DNA of 64,000 bases, taken from contig JADLSH010000185.1 in the NCBI GenBank assembly GCA_016169945.1, positions 310,001 through 374,000 of the forward strand. Direction: 5' to 3'. This DNA comes from Trachythela sp. YZ-2020. Its lineage: Eukaryota; Cnidaria; Anthozoa; Malacalcyonacea; Clavulariidae. A program made the translations under genes and the position numbers. Below the pieces are notes generated by a model. It was not told where the DNA came from and did no database searches. It saw only the letters and a list, made by a program, of their open reading frames with translations. Positions 10,900 through 22,368 of the stretch are shown here, piece by piece (the stretch's first letter is position 1; every line of letters starts with the position of its first letter).

Positions 10900-11090
10900 T
10901 TCAAACTAACATTTGTATTTGGAAGAAAATATTAGCAATGTGGTCAAGCATGAAGGTCAGCGTATACATACATGCAACTTTAAATAAATAATAAGTGCAT
11001 TAGTCATGCTAAAGATTAAGAGTGTTCGACGTGACCCAGTTAATTCAAAGAAAAAAATAGTAGCGTACGTTAGCTGTAACACACAGTCTA
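10900..11090. other. Spacer before NTPase pseudogene
   Basis: Nothing recognised here; it may be the unrecognisable 5' part of the following pseudogene. Confidence 0.3.
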
Positions 11091-11094
11091 GAAG

Positions 11095-11745
11095 GAAACA
11101 CAGATTTAGCAAATTTTGTAGCGAGTAAAGTGAATAAGGCTGTTCAAGAAGCACTGCCCTTAGCGAACGAATTTACTGGAGCAGAGCAGAGACTTTCAAA
11201 CAGGGTTGTGACTGGAGATGGTATCTTGCTGCTCTAAATCTTATGGAAAATCGCGGCATCATTATTTCAGAATTTTCTATTGCAATCAACACGGCTCTTG
11301 AGAAAGGAAGGGCTAAATACCAAAAAATTTTATTCACGGACCGGAAAACCAGGTAAAACCTTTATTTTGTCACCACTGAGGGCAATCTAAAATGCCTTTA
11401 GCAATCCTGAAACGGTTCATTCGCTTTGATCGGCGTCGATAAAGCAGAAATAATTTTCTTAAATGACTTCAGATGAGATCATCCTGGACTGATTTCCTTC
11501 AAGTTGATATTGTTCATCTGCCCCTAAGATTGAGTGCCCACCGGATATTCCCTCCTTTTCCAGAACTGACGCCCCTATTGTGCTGATTAAGGGTAGCTCG
11601 ATTGACAGGGCTTAGACGGACATGACGAACGCGAGATGGCGTTTCTTTCACTTCTGGAAGCCAAATCCACGGTCGGAACAAAAGAGCTTAGCACTCTGTT
11701 GTCATTACTTTGTTAAGTTTGTTTTAGATAACAAGTTGTTATTAA
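11095..11745 (+). pseudogene. Decayed NTPase/helicase-like gene
   Basis: Short protein-like blocks appear in order but in alternating frames. They are a helical segment (DLANFVASKVNKAVQEAL, about 11104), a Walker-A-like GKTFIL (about 11352) and a Walker-B-like DKAEIIFLNDFR (about 11438). Then come VHLP (about 11513) and GSSIDRA, NARWRFFHFWKP with an in-frame stop between (11591-11660). The arrangement resembles a multi-copy single-domain NTPase family, possibly related to superfamily 3 helicases of small replicons, that I associate with cnidarian genomes. Several frameshifts and stops make it a clear pseudogene. Whether it came from a mobile element or an endogenous virus cannot be told from this sequence. 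Confidence 0.45.
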
Positions 11746-12244
11746 ATCACGTTAGTTACTGACAGAAGAAACACTTAAACACTATATTGTTCCATCGCCC
11801 CAGAAATGCATATCATAACGTCATTGCTCCGTGCATTACTCAGTCAATAAATTCGTTGTAAATAGTTGATATTCTAAATTTCTTAAGAAATAGAAGGACG
11901 CCTATACAAGGATATTAATATCCTTGGCCTATAAAAGGATATCAAGTAAATAAATGCATTGCTTTATATGTGCAAACCAGTTTCTCTTAAAGCATAAACA
12001 TTTTTATTCTTAGCGAACAATAATATTGGCGAATTTTAATGGAGTAATGATGTTGATACGGCGTTTGTGTTCCTCTGGGGTCAAGCGGAGATGACGTGTC
12101 AATGTACTTATTGTTTTATTTAATTTTTGACTGCAACCTAATTGTCAATTTACCCAACAAACTACACCTACTTAAATATGAAACGTGATATACTATATCT
12201 TGAATAACAAGTATAATAGCAAATACCACAGTATTTGCTTATGT

Positions 12245-12345
12245 ACGTGTTAGTATTTTATACGATGCCCTCTTGCTTTAAGTACAGCATCCACTCGATT
12301 TGATAGGCTTGTGAGATTCAGTTGACAGATTTTCCATTAATGACC
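12245..12345 (-). pseudogene. Tail of a Tc1-like transposase
   Basis: Read on the minus strand the region gives LTSLSNRVDAVLKARGHRIKY, close to the conserved C-terminal end of Tc1-family transposases (pattern S-x-x-x-R-hydrophobic-x-A-V-hydrophobic-x-A-x-G). Only about 30 codons are recognisable and nothing of the catalytic core is visible nearby, so it is a remnant. Confidence 0.45.
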
Positions 12346-12422
12346 CAAGCTGTTGATATAAAACCATATTTATCAAAACACAATTCAAACGAAACTTATT
12401 TTGTGGGAGAAGGGGTTCTGGG

Positions 12423-12687
12423 CAGTGGCGTCGCCAGGTTGTTCATACTGGGGGGGGGGTAGGGTCTCTAAAACGCAATTTCCCGCATTTTCAGGCAAAT
12501 TTGATGATAATCTGAAAGCCACACATCGGCGATTTATTTACATGGCTGTTAGAAATTAGAATCATCGTACCCACCCCCCCCCCCCCCTCCCACTTTTCTC
12601 TTCAGATTTAGAAAAATCTCAAAATTGGTCTTTAGAACAACTGGGGGAGACTCGTCCCCCCCAGTTCCCTCCCTGGCGACGCCACTG
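12423..12687. mobile_element. hAT-type MITE with exact 8-bp TSD
   Basis: Ends are CAGTGGCGTCGCCAGG and its exact inverse CCTGGCGACGCCACTG. The 8-mer GTTCTGGG sits directly outside both ends (12415-12422 and 12688-12695). A CAG-starting TIR with an 8-bp TSD is the hAT signature. The 265-bp interior is noncoding and includes homopolymeric G and C runs (near 12450 and 12574) in roughly mirror positions. Confidence 0.95.
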
Positions 12688-12842
12688 GTTCTGGGGTGTG
12701 AAGACTCATATTATGACAAACATCATCCCTACTCACGTCACACCTTAAGTTGAACTGATGGACTGAACAGAATGCTCTGACCATAAAGCAGAGCCTTGCC
12801 AGGGGTAGCTATTCCCTGACGACCCTGAACCAAGAAACACTT

Positions 12843-12975
12843 GGACAGTTCTTAACCTGACCAAGGGGAATGAAACCCCTATGGACAGTCCTTAACCTGA
12901 CCCAGAGTGCTAGACCCATACGGGCAGTTCTTAACCTGACCAAGGGGCGATAAACCCCTATATGGACAGTCCTTA
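12843..12975. repeat. Tandem repeat, about 40-bp unit
   Basis: Three units plus a partial fourth, each beginning GGACAGTYCTTAACCTGACC and followed by a variable ACCCCTAT-type segment. An inverted CAAGGGG...AACCCCTA pair inside two of the units could form small hairpins. Confidence 0.8.
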
Positions 12976-12995
12976 ATTATATGGTATATGTGTGA

Positions 12996-14760
12996 CGTAT
13001 ATTGAGTCTATGGACCTGAAGTTGACATTTTGGAGACTTCAACCACACAAATACACAGAATGTGTATTCCCCATAGACGAAAAGACCTTCTCCCCTTTTT
13101 TTTAAAATGAAGAATTGTTATGTATTAAGCCTTATTGTTAGAGTGGCTGATTTGAGCATTCCCATCACTCATATTACAGCTGGAATGTCAGGAAGGCCAG
13201 GAAAAACCTACGATACAGGAAACCTGGATGGGGCCAAGACAATTAACCAGCAGCTTCCCCACAAAGCTTCTATCTTACAAGTTCTCGATTGGAGTGTTGA
13301 TAACACGACAAACAGAGCTGACTATCAAGGCATACGTCTTTTTATATATTTGTTTATTTGAGTATTCTTTAAATCGTTTGGTTTTCTTGTTTTGATTGTT
13401 CACCGATAAAAGCCAAAATTATAGTATGATGTTGTATACATGCAGGCATTGACGGCTTTAGGTATTTGGTTTCATGCAAACCAAGCAAATATAATGCGGA
13501 TCATGCATAAAATGTGCAAACAAATTTGGCATATAGACCATACGTGTATTCAAACTAGAACTCTATCTATATCTGAAACAATATATTATAGACATGTATC
13601 CACATTCAAGCAACATCAGATCATACAGAATGTGATTCAATCTAATGTTATAACCACAAACAACTTATTTGTATTGGCATGCTTTCAAAGGATGAACTAT
13701 TGTTATCAATTGGGTTTATAATGACTGACTAAAATTGAATTGGCGCAGCACAACATATTGCCTGTATACTTCATTTAATTTAAATATGTGCTATGTCCCT
13801 AACCAAATAAGGTAGAAACTGAATACAAATCAAATCAATGCCAATTTCCCACTGCAGGAAAAAATAAAAAATAAATAGATTAATTTATTAAAATATGTAT
13901 AGTGTGTGACAAATCTGCCGAGCTTTTCCGGCCTCAAAACAATGATCGAACTTTGGACTTAAATATGTCAATCAAATATATTACCAGCTGCATGCGCATT
14001 AACAAAACGAGACATACTAAATATATCTATATAGACATATCCAGTCAACTCTCGTTATAGCGGACATGAATTTTTATGTTGGTTTAAACCCTTTAAGTGG
14101 CAAATATTTAATTTCAAATAAAAAAAATATTTTCTTGCAAAATTAACCTACATATGAACCTAGAAATCCAATCCAAAACAAAAAAATATCCCCTTGAAAT
14201 TTTAGGGGGGTAAATAATTTGTAGCAGATATGCTACATTGCTGCGAAAGGGTAAAAAAAATACAAAAACTAGACAATATATTTTCTTGAAAAACCAGCAG
14301 ATTTTTTGTTGGTTTTATCACACCACAATCAAAATTTATCTTTCTCCAGATGTATATGCATTTTCCTTGAATTAAATAGTATACAGTATTATAGTATATA
14401 TAATAAGTATAATAAAAAGTTATATATATATTTGCAACATTAGATATAAATATAGAAAAAAGTTCAAGTTCAAAAGTTCACTAAGTAGGTAGTCCAGATA
14501 CAACATAATCAGTATCATCAACATCTTCATCAGAGCTTAAGTTCTGTACTTCAGACTCATTTCCATTCAAGATGCTCTCAAAAACATCATCAAAACAGAT
14601 TATTTTAGAATTTTCTCTTGCCATTTTCTAAAATACATACATACATACATTATTCACCTCACTCCCTACTACATTATAGCTATATAATCAAGCTTACAAT
14701 AGTGTTACTAATACAACATTTATAATATATATATTTATCAGTTATAGACCTGGGTATTAG
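12996..14760. other. Noncoding, with a possible pogo-like end
   Basis: No supportable gene. The plus frames at 13107-13361 and 13440-13721 show no domain. At about 14042-14067 the string CAGTCAACTCTCGTTATAGC resembles the terminal repeat of pogo/Tigger elements, but I see no partner end, so it is only a possible solitary terminus. Confidence 0.35.
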
Positions 14761-14761
14761 A

Positions 14762-14860
14762 GGGGTATTCCACAAAAAAATACCCTGAGGGATGAAATAT
14801 TCTGAGGGCGAAGCCGGAGGGATATTTCATCCCAAAGGGTAATTTTTTGTGGAATACCCC
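14762..14860. repeat. Foldback hairpin, 39-bp arms
   Basis: GGGGTATTCCACAAAAAA...GATGAAATAT at the left pairs with ATATTTCATC...TTTTTTGTGGAATACCCC at the right, around a loop holding GGGCGAAGCCGG. The loop composition matches other foldbacks in the window. Confidence 0.9.
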
Positions 14861-15363
14861 AAGTGAAAGGTCGATAAATGATATATTATACCGAACCTTG
14901 TATGATTTAATTGTACTAGATACTAGAAAACAGGCGATGAAATTAGACGACGGCCTGGGTACGAGCAGGGTATTCAAAAGTCTAATTCCCCGCTCAAGCG
15001 TGGTATTCAACTCGAATACCATGCCCCGGGGAAACGACTCAGAGCACAAGTTGCCCGGGGCATGGTATTCGCTGAAAAATACCATGAAGCCGGAGGGATA
15101 TTTCATCCCAAAGGGTAATTTTTTGGGAATACCCCAAGTGAAAGGTCTATAAATGATATATTATACTGAACCTTGTATGGTTTTACTTGTACTAGATGCT
15201 ATGCTAGAATAGGCGATGAAATTAGACGACAGGCTGGGGACGATCGGGGTATTCAAAAGTCGAATTCCCCACTCAAGCGTGGTATTCGACTCGAATACCA
15301 TGCCCCGGGGAAACGACTCAGAGCACAAGTTGCCCGAGGCATGGTATTCGCTGAAAAATACCA
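14821..15363. repeat. Tandem duplication of a foldback unit
   Basis: The block starting GATATTTCATCCC at 14821 recurs at 15097, a period of 276 bp. Each copy contains the same inner inverted repeat (GGTATTC...ATACCATGCCCCGGGG against CCCGRGGCATGGTATTC). The overlapping 60-120-codon frames on both strands here are by-products. Confidence 0.85.
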
Positions 15364-15416
15364 CTGTCATGTGGTACAAGCATAGTTCTCTGATTGGACA
15401 AACTTATTGTGAGGTA

Positions 15417-15440
15417 TAATATATATATATATATATATAC
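15417..15440. repeat. (AT)n microsatellite
   Basis: An uninterrupted AT run directly after the tandem foldbacks. Confidence 0.9.
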
Positions 15441-15627
15441 TAGTAACACACAGTATATAATACATATATAAACAGTGTAAAATATAATGTTCAACCTAAA
15501 ACCAGACAAGACAAAAATAAATATTTACTTGTTTTCAACTACATTCAAAGTAAATTGCAGAAAAATACAACACATGTTGTATACTTTATCAAAAATATAA
15601 AGTTCATGTAATTCGAGCTTCAGTGAC

Positions 15628-16020
15628 CACTTCGTGGCAATGTAGCAGATGTGCTACAAATATCTTTATGAAATTATTCAACAAACACAAAGGCATGTAT
15701 ACAAATACATAAATACGATATGAAAAGAATGCCTTATGGCAAAATAAAATACACTAAAACTTATACCCTAGAGCGTCTTACAAAGATAGAACATTGTGAC
15801 AAATTTAGCGCGGTAAAACTTACCGAAATCACTGTGATTTGGACATCATTTTCTCAGTCTAAAAGCCACTTCAGTAAAAAATTTCGCCATTACCACAATG
15901 TCAACAACGTGGGCTGTATTGCATTGTGGGTGAAAGAGCAAACTAGACCCAGACTGCGAAAAATTCGCTCGCTTTTCAATTTGTAGCAGATCTGCTACAC
16001 TGTCGCATAATTAAAGGGTT
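15628..16020. repeat. Dispersed repeat with GTAGCAGATNTGCTAC ends
   Basis: The segment is bracketed by GCAATGTAGCAGATGTGCTACAAAT at the left (15639-) and TTTGTAGCAGATCTGCTACACTGTCGC at the right (to 16006), which are inverted relative to each other. Similar strings occur near 1050 and 14222. This fits a nonautonomous DNA element; the 88-codon plus frame at 15720-15986 inside it has no recognised domain. Confidence 0.5.
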
Positions 16021-16563
16021 TAAAACGAAATATAACGCAATCAATTGAATTCGCCTGTATACTTACAACACCCAAGCTAAGCGATGGCAAATCCCCCCTT
16101 AACTAAACATTTTGTATCAATCAGTGGTATAATCCAGATTCCAGCATGCGATTCTTTGTTGACCAGTGTTCTATGATATCCACATCTGGTCGTAGCGTTT
16201 CTTTCTGCTATAATGCTGCCGCAGCCACTCCGTTCCGTAGGACCAACTTTATACGTATTTAAACTGATATATTTCAATCTTTGTTGATGAGAGGAATAAA
16301 TGCCCGGCGTTACTTGCTCCATGTTGTCGTTGAGTTCTGTTTGACTAACTGCGTCGTCGCTCGCCATACTGCCTGTTGTTGTATATATACGGTAATATGT
16401 CCATCGTTAGATCGCGCACCGCCGCATCATACCATCTGAAATCGCTGTCCAAAGCAGTTCGCGTGCATAATCGGTAGACTTTCATTCTTGAAAAATCATC
16501 ATGCCTAGAGCTGCTAGGTGAAAACGAGAAAAAGAAAAAGAGCTTGTATAAAGAGCTAAAAGA

Positions 16564-17697
16564 ATGCGAAAACTGACAAGTTTTTTTAGTAGCGCTCCAA
16601 CTAAAGAGGTTGTTGAACCCGACATCGACTCTGGGTCTAACTCGACACTGCCGTCAACTACGGAAACTCCACCAACCTGTTTATCTCATCTTTCTGATTC
16701 CGAATCAAATTTCAGTGATCCTGGCCCTACGTCCTCTTCAGAGATACCAGTCGCGCCGCCGACCGAGCCATCTACTCCCACAGCTTCTGACAACCTAGCG
16801 TCTTTGCCAAATTATACGACTACCGTCCCATTTGTAGGACCTATGCCAATTGAATCAACAGAATGTTCGCTAGGACTGGACTGTCGGCGTTTGTGCTGTA
16901 CAGACAGAAAGCCTTACCGTCCTACACAAGAAGAAATAAAGCGCACATCTGCAAAGCAAACCACTAAAGGGGGATCGTCGAATGTACGAACTTGTCCATC
17001 CTCTATATTTTTGAAATACGTTTGGGTCATATAGTGCATGACGAAAGGTACCATTGCCTGTTACTTCGGTAAAAGAGCGATGCGTCAAGACCTTATTACA
17101 TTCAGTCATAACGGTGAAAAAGCCTTTCTCTTAGGAGAATTCAGCGACTGGAAGAAGTGCCAAGAAAAACTTAAAAAACACTGTCAGTCTAAATTTCACG
17201 CGAGGCCAGTGAGAAAATTTTATTATTTGATGATTCGAGAAGCGATATCGGAGCGAAATTGGCCGGTGAATTAAAAAACCAACAGGAAACTCGAAGACGA
17301 ATGTTGTTAAAACAACTTAGTAGCAATAGGCATTTGGCACGTCAGGCCCAGAGCTTGCAAGTAGTAACTTACACCAGTTGCTAAAATTAAGAGCAGAGGA
17401 TGTCCCTGAATTATTGGAGTGAATTGACAACGGAAGATATCTCAGTCATGACATTATAAACGAGTTGATTAACATGATGGGCAACGCAGTCCTGGGGTCT
17501 ATAGTTGCAGACCTACGTAAGGAATCACAGTTATTTAGCCTTATTGCAGACGAGTCTAGAGACATAAGCAACAAAAATTAAGGAACAATTAACATGTGTT
17601 TTGCGCTGGATATCTACAACCGACTTATCCGTCCACGAAGATTTCCTCAGTATGTACGAGCTAGAAAAACCGATGCTGAAACAATTCTTTAATCTTT
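16564..17697 (+). pseudogene. hAT transposase, N-terminal half
   Basis: The ORF at 16564-17034 starts MRKLTSFFSS, has a Ser/Thr/Pro-rich linker and then a TTF-type zinc-finger-like segment (ECSLGLDCRRLCC). The next frame (17038-17274) carries a basic Lys/His/Cys stretch (EKLKKHCQSKFH) typical of TTF-domain hAT proteins of the ZMYM1/P52rIPK-like group. Further codons to 17697 (ADESRDISNK, LTCVLRWISTT, YELEKP) match the DUF4371-like part in shifting frames. The reading is then interrupted by a minus-strand LINE and resumes at about 18680. Confidence 0.65.
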
Positions 17698-18682
17698 CTA
17701 GAATTTCACATTAAATAGTAAATACTAAATACTAATTTACAATGTGAATTACATTTAAACTGTATAAAAAAATATACTAAGACTAATGTTAAGAGTTAAT
17801 ATTTACAAGTAATCTTAAATAAAATTTGAAAATTTTTTGATAGAATTCGATAAATTTACTTCGACTCCAGCGTTCGGTTAAAACATTCAATCCCATACAC
17901 AATTGGGCTATTTTTAAATCGTTCAGTTCGATATCTAAAATTATACAGTTTTTCTCCATTTGATCTAGTTTGTCTCTGTCTTATCTGATTAACTGTTTCT
18001 GGCAATAAACTGTGTAATCTATGTCTAGGGTCTGTCATTGTTTTTATAAGGTTTCCGCACATCTCTTCTCTGCGAGCCTTTAATGTTTTAAGGTTACAGT
18101 CCAGTAATGCTTCTTCATAAGTCAGACCAGGACAAATTATCCTAAGCGCACGCTTCTGAACTCGTTCTATGTCAGTAGACTGTTCCTTGGTTAAGTTTCC
18201 GTGCCAAATTTTAGCACAATATTCAAGTGTCGATCTTATGACAGCCATATAAAAGGCTTTTAAATCCTGCTTTGGTGCACCATAACCTTTTAACATCTTC
18301 AGAAAATACAGTCTTTTTACCGCTTTTTTAACAATATAGCATGTGTTAGTTGACCACTTCAAATTGTCATCAATCCATAAACCAAGTAATTTGTAACATT
18401 TAACCCTTTCAAATACATGTCTATTGATTTCTAGCGGTGGAATAACAGTTACATTTTTCCGAAAGTCAATTATCATTTCTTTGCATTTCGTTTGATTTAA
18501 CTCCATCATATCTTCTTCAGTAAACCTTAAAACGCTCTTAACTTTACTTTCAGCACCACCCAGTTGCTTCCCAGAAATATGGTGGCTGACATCTAGTACC
18601 TCGTATAATGTAGTGTCATCCATAAACATTAGGATATTTTGTTGCGATGCAATTTGACGATAGACGACTGTCGGTGGCAAAC
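17698..18682 (-). mobile_element. 5'-truncated LINE inside the hAT transposase
   Basis: The minus ORF 18680-17856 (274 codons) is the C-terminal half of a LINE reverse transcriptase. It contains the catalytic FMDD motif (MFMDDTTLYEVLD), then KCKEMIIDFRK, YKLLGLWIDDNLKW and the thumb-like KRLYFLKMLKGYG with LEYCAKIWHG. The C-terminal tail KNSPIVYGIECFN follows. The 5' truncation lies at 18680, within codons of the host transposase (upstream YELEKP, downstream DGAPNMAG), and the 3' end is near 17700. The ORF has no stop, suggesting recent insertion. Confidence 0.85.
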
Positions 18683-19870
18683 ATATGATGGCGCACCAAA
18701 TATGGCTGGAAGCAGAAGTTGAGTTGCTGCCCGAATATCTTCAGAGAATCCCCGCGCCCTGTACATTCACTGCCGTAACCACAGTCTTGATTTGGCTTTG
18801 CATGATTGTGTGAAGGAAAGCGAAATTATCAGCGATACGTTGAAGGCCGTGCAAGACTTGGCCGTGTTTATTCGATCTTCACCTACACGAATGGCGCAAT
18901 ACCAGCATATCGCCAAAGAGATTAACGACAACGGCACGCAAGTTGAGAATCCGCATTTGCTGTGTCCAACCCGGTGGACGGTAAGAACCAAAGCTATCTC
19001 GGCTATCTTGCACATGTTCTGCGCAGAATATCTTCAGCGTGTGTGAAATAGTTGTATCTACGTTACAGAAGCCCTCAATGACGGCACAAACAACTGTTAC
19101 TTGCGTCAATTCCTTGAAGACAAATTTGCAACGTCAACGAGACGACTTCCATCTGTTTTACGACCAAGTAGTTACTTCAAGCAAGGCCATCAACTTTGTA
19201 GACGATCCTAAACTGTCAAGACCGAAGCAAGCTCCGCGGCGATTTCAGCACGGAGATGGTGAGCAACATCATTTCCAATCCGCGAAAGAATTCCACCGTG
19301 TCCAATGTGTTGAGGCAATTGACGCGTGCATGGCTGCACTACAGGAACGTTTCGATCCAGAAATATATTCTGTATTAATGAACATCGAAACCGTGCTCAT
19401 TAATGCGGCAAATGGGCGTACGTTTGAGTTAAATGATGTAGTTAAACGCCTTTACGAAGATGACTTCGATTTTGATCAACTAAAGGCAGAGTTAAAGCTC
19501 TTGAAGGAATTATCTCGCAGCGACTTCCAGAACTTAAGACGGTGACACCATTACTTCAATATTCTCAACCGAAGAAACTGACTCATCGCAGATCGTCATG
19601 GCAATGTCTAACGTTGTCCGACTTTTGCAGATTTACCTTCTTGCTCCAATGAGCGCAGCCTCTGGAGAACGATCTTTTTCAAGCCAGCGTCTTGTCAAAA
19701 CGTATCTAAGGAGCACGATGACGGCAGCACGCTACAACAATCTTATTGTTATGCATGTAAACAAGGCCAGAACTGATGAACTGGACTTAAGTTTGATTGC
19801 TAAAGACTTCGTTCTGAAAAACGAACGTACAGTAGAGTTAGATTTTTTGGCAAATTTTAATAAAATCGCA
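18683..19870 (+). pseudogene. hAT transposase, C-terminal half
   Basis: Continues from the LINE insertion with YDGAPNMAG, HCRNHSLDLALHDCVK and PTRWTVRTKAI, motifs of the RNase-H-fold core and its insertion domain in hAT transposases. After several frameshifts the ORF at 19598-20014 begins with the dimerisation domain (LAPMSAASGERSFSSQRLVK, then MTAARYNNLIVMHVNK). The Ser-Ala-Ser-x-E-R-S-F-S core is the hallmark of hAT C-termini. Frame breaks near 19040 and 19545 make it a pseudogene. The predicted right terminus of the element is near 20116. Confidence 0.85.
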
Positions 19871-20085
19871 TTACTTAATAAAATTGTTCATCTAATCATC
19901 TTCAGTTTGTTAAGACTTAGGACGCATGCAGAGCAATTAATAGAGAATACCCATAGCATCCGAAGAATGCCCACCAATACTTTGCTGATTTTGTGCCTTG
20001 ATCATGATTCATGAAAGAATATATATCTATATTTTACTAAGATAGTAAGGTGCAAAACTCAAGTGCCCTTTTTGGTCAGTGCTCC

Positions 20086-20116
20086 CCCACTTTCGAGGTG
20101 CTTCCGCGGCCCCTGT
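20086..20116. repeat. Probable right terminus of the hAT element
   Basis: The string reads outward CAGGGGCCGCGGAAGCAC on the minus strand, typical of hAT terminal repeats, 250 bp downstream of the dimerisation domain. I could not find a matching left terminus or TSD upstream of 16564. Confidence 0.4.
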
Positions 20117-20503
20117 TAATACCAAATAAGTTAGATTTGCCCCTCCCCGAAGCGTTTTGGCCCATGCATGATTGAAGAACAATCCGTCATCATTAGAAAA
20201 GCGGAGAATTTCAGTGGTGCGGACGTGAGCGAGATCATCCGGTCTATCCCCAAAGAAGAAAAGAGTCTTAAAATACCCTTGGTCTCGAACCAAAATATAA
20301 GTGTGCAATGCTAAGGGTTGAAACTCATTAATAATTCTTGATGAAAACACAAAATAAATCATGAGCGTGAATGAGTTTGTATGTCTGATACAGAATCATG
20401 CTGATTTACATAAACTTTAAGTTCAATTTTCTCACCAAATATCATTCATTTATTTTAAATTGTTGAAGAATACGAATGTTCTCATCAAGACGTTCACAAG
20501 TTG

Positions 20504-20602
20504 TTTACAACACTCGCGTCAGTGTTGTATCGGATATACAAAATCTCGTCTTCGACTCGAGTTTGTATATCCGATACAACACGGCCGCTCGTGTTGTAAA
20601 CA
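20504..20602. repeat. Foldback hairpin, about 45-bp arms
   Basis: GTTTACAACACTCGCG...GTGTTGTATCGGATATACAAA pairs with TTTGTATATCCGATACAACAC...CGTGTTGTAAAC. The apical loop is CTCGTCTTCGACTCGAG. There is a small internal mismatch bubble near the base. Confidence 0.9.
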
Positions 20603-21240
20603 TTACTTACAAGGCTTGTTCCAAGTCCCGCTGAAATAAAGTTCAAAATGAGTGTAGGCACCTTGATATACAGTCAGGGCCGCACAGAGATATTTGGGGG
20701 CACTGGCCAAAAAATAACTTCGGGCCCCTAGCTGTTTTCCTTCTCAAAGATTCTTGGCGTCATGTGCTTGTTTAGAAAACTAATTTCTATGCACTTGAAC
20801 TTCTGGATTACGTCCTGCAGTATTTAAGCTTTTAAATAACATTCTCACTAGTCTGCATTCAGTACTAAAATACTTTAGGGGGTTCAGGGGCATTCTCGCG
20901 CGGAAAGTTTTCAAATCTAGGGTCTTCGCAATGCAAATTCCTGCATTCTGAAAGACAGTGTGACCCTAATATATAGGCATGTTTTTTATTTGTGGGCCTC
21001 ATTTAGTTGGGAGCACGGGAGAAATATCCCCAATGAACAAAATGACCTGGTTTCTGCCTGTCAAATATTCCCCTGAACGCAGGAAATGCCATTTCACTGA
21101 CACCAGAATTCAAAATTTACAACATAGTATATGCTATGCATACATAAAACGGCTCTCCCCCTAGTCATTCTTCAGAAGACGATAAACACAACAACTAAGT
21201 ATACCATAACACGCTTTCGCCGCTATTCTCATCGTCTGAA
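20603..21240. other. No gene; possible hAT-like end at 20682
   Basis: CAGGGCCGCACAGAGATATTTGGGGGC at about 20682 looks like one end of another hAT-type element, but no partner or TSD was found. Otherwise nothing recognised. Confidence 0.3.
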
Positions 21241-21260
21241 ATGACCAATTTCAATATTTG

Positions 21261-21500
21261 CTACTGCTTCACTATCTTCACTTGGTTCATTTCTGTCTTG
21301 TTCACGTCCTTGGCTGTACCAATATGTCTTTTAGAGCCACCACTTTTGATTTCGCACGAACACTTATTTCTATTCTGTGTAGTGAACTTTATATGATCAT
21401 TCTGTAGATCATTCAAGCTCTTGATTACAACATACGGTCCCTCCCAATTACTCGCAGCTTTGGTAACAATCCCCTCTTTTTTCGCGGATGGTAGTATCAA
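21261..21500 (-). pseudogene. Gypsy integrase C-terminal domain
   Basis: The minus frame begins LPSAKKEGIVTKAASNWEGPYVV, a GPY/F-like module (WEGPYVV) characteristic of Gypsy integrase C-termini, followed by a polar tail ending near 21261. It is separated from the core by about 150 bases containing stops. Confidence 0.7.
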
Positions 21501-21648
21501 ACCAAATCTCCAGATGAAAATTGTGTCGGAATATGATCCGTGGCGTACTGACGCTTCATTTTCTGGAGAAAGTCTGTCACGTATTGCAACAATAGCTTAG
21601 GTCCTCCGAAAGCAAGGTCAACGGTACGCGTAGTTCGTGTCCTAGCAT

Positions 21649-22368
21649 TCATTTGGCCTGCCTAAGTTTCGTTGACTTATAGTTGGCTGTTTGGTACGTG
21701 CTAAGCAACAAAGGAGCTTGGATATCCCAATCTTTTTGTTGTTCTTCGATGAAGAGGGACAGCTGCTGTTTTAACTTGCGGTTATACCGTTCTACTATTC
21801 CATTCGATTTAGGATGAGGTGGACTTGTTCTTGTTTTCGTAATTCCCAACAAATGGCACATTTCCCTAAACAAGGAAGATTCAAAATTGCGTACCAGATC
21901 GGAATGTAATTCTAAGGGAACACCATAATGGCATACAAACTCATTGACAAGTGTTCTTGTCACGATGGCAGCTTCTTGGTTGGGCAACGGATACGCTTCG
22001 GACCACTTAGTGCAATAGTCCATAACAACCAGAAGATGCTTGTTTCTTTGGTAAGATTCCACGAAAGGTCCCGAAATATCCACTGCTATCCTCTTCAAAG
22101 TGCATCCAACAACGTATCTACCCAATCGTTCTCTAAATCCAACTAGTATCTTATTAATTCCCAAATGGCCAGATGTAATGTAGTCGTCTACATGTTTTAG
22201 CACTTCTTCTTGCAGTTAGTTTGGGAATACCCGTTGTAACTTTATCTGTTGTCCATCCACAGACTCGAACCTACGTAAACAGGTCCTTTCTCTATCTTCA
22301 AACATTTCCACTGCGCCTACAGAACTTCGTTTTTTAACTTTCTGGTGAAACATTACTCCAACCAGGCC
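21649..22368 (-). pseudogene. Gypsy integrase, zinc-binding end deleted
   Basis: After the MITE the minus strand reads LRRFESVDGQQIKLQRVFP, a stop, and then the frame 22203-21649 (184 codons). It has the HH part of the zinc-binding domain (HVDDYITSGHLG), but the Cys pair and the start of the core are missing. The sequence jumps from GRYVVGCTLKR to AVDISGPF, so about 45 residues are probably deleted. The catalytic core then shows Asp in AVDISGPF, Asp in LHSDLVRNFES and Glu in NGIVERYNR, i.e. the D,D-35-E triad. Integrases insert the cDNA copy. Confidence 0.85.

Noticed and set aside
10448..10909. Reading frames of 124-153 codons on the plus strand and 83 on the minus strand
   Set aside because: All are translations of the 8-bp minisatellite; several overlapping frames are open at once and the peptides are low complexity.
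11095..11745. Endogenous virus call for the NTPase pseudogene
   Set aside because: No capsid, terminal repeat or other viral gene is visible nearby; the NTPase blocks alone cannot separate virus from transposon or host family.
12843..12975. CRISPR-like array
   Set aside because: The repeats are directly adjacent with diverged units and no regular unique spacers; it is an ordinary tandem repeat in a eukaryotic genome.
14738..15419. Several 67-122-codon frames on both strands
   Set aside because: They are by-products of the inverted and tandem repeats, giving matching peptides in both directions.
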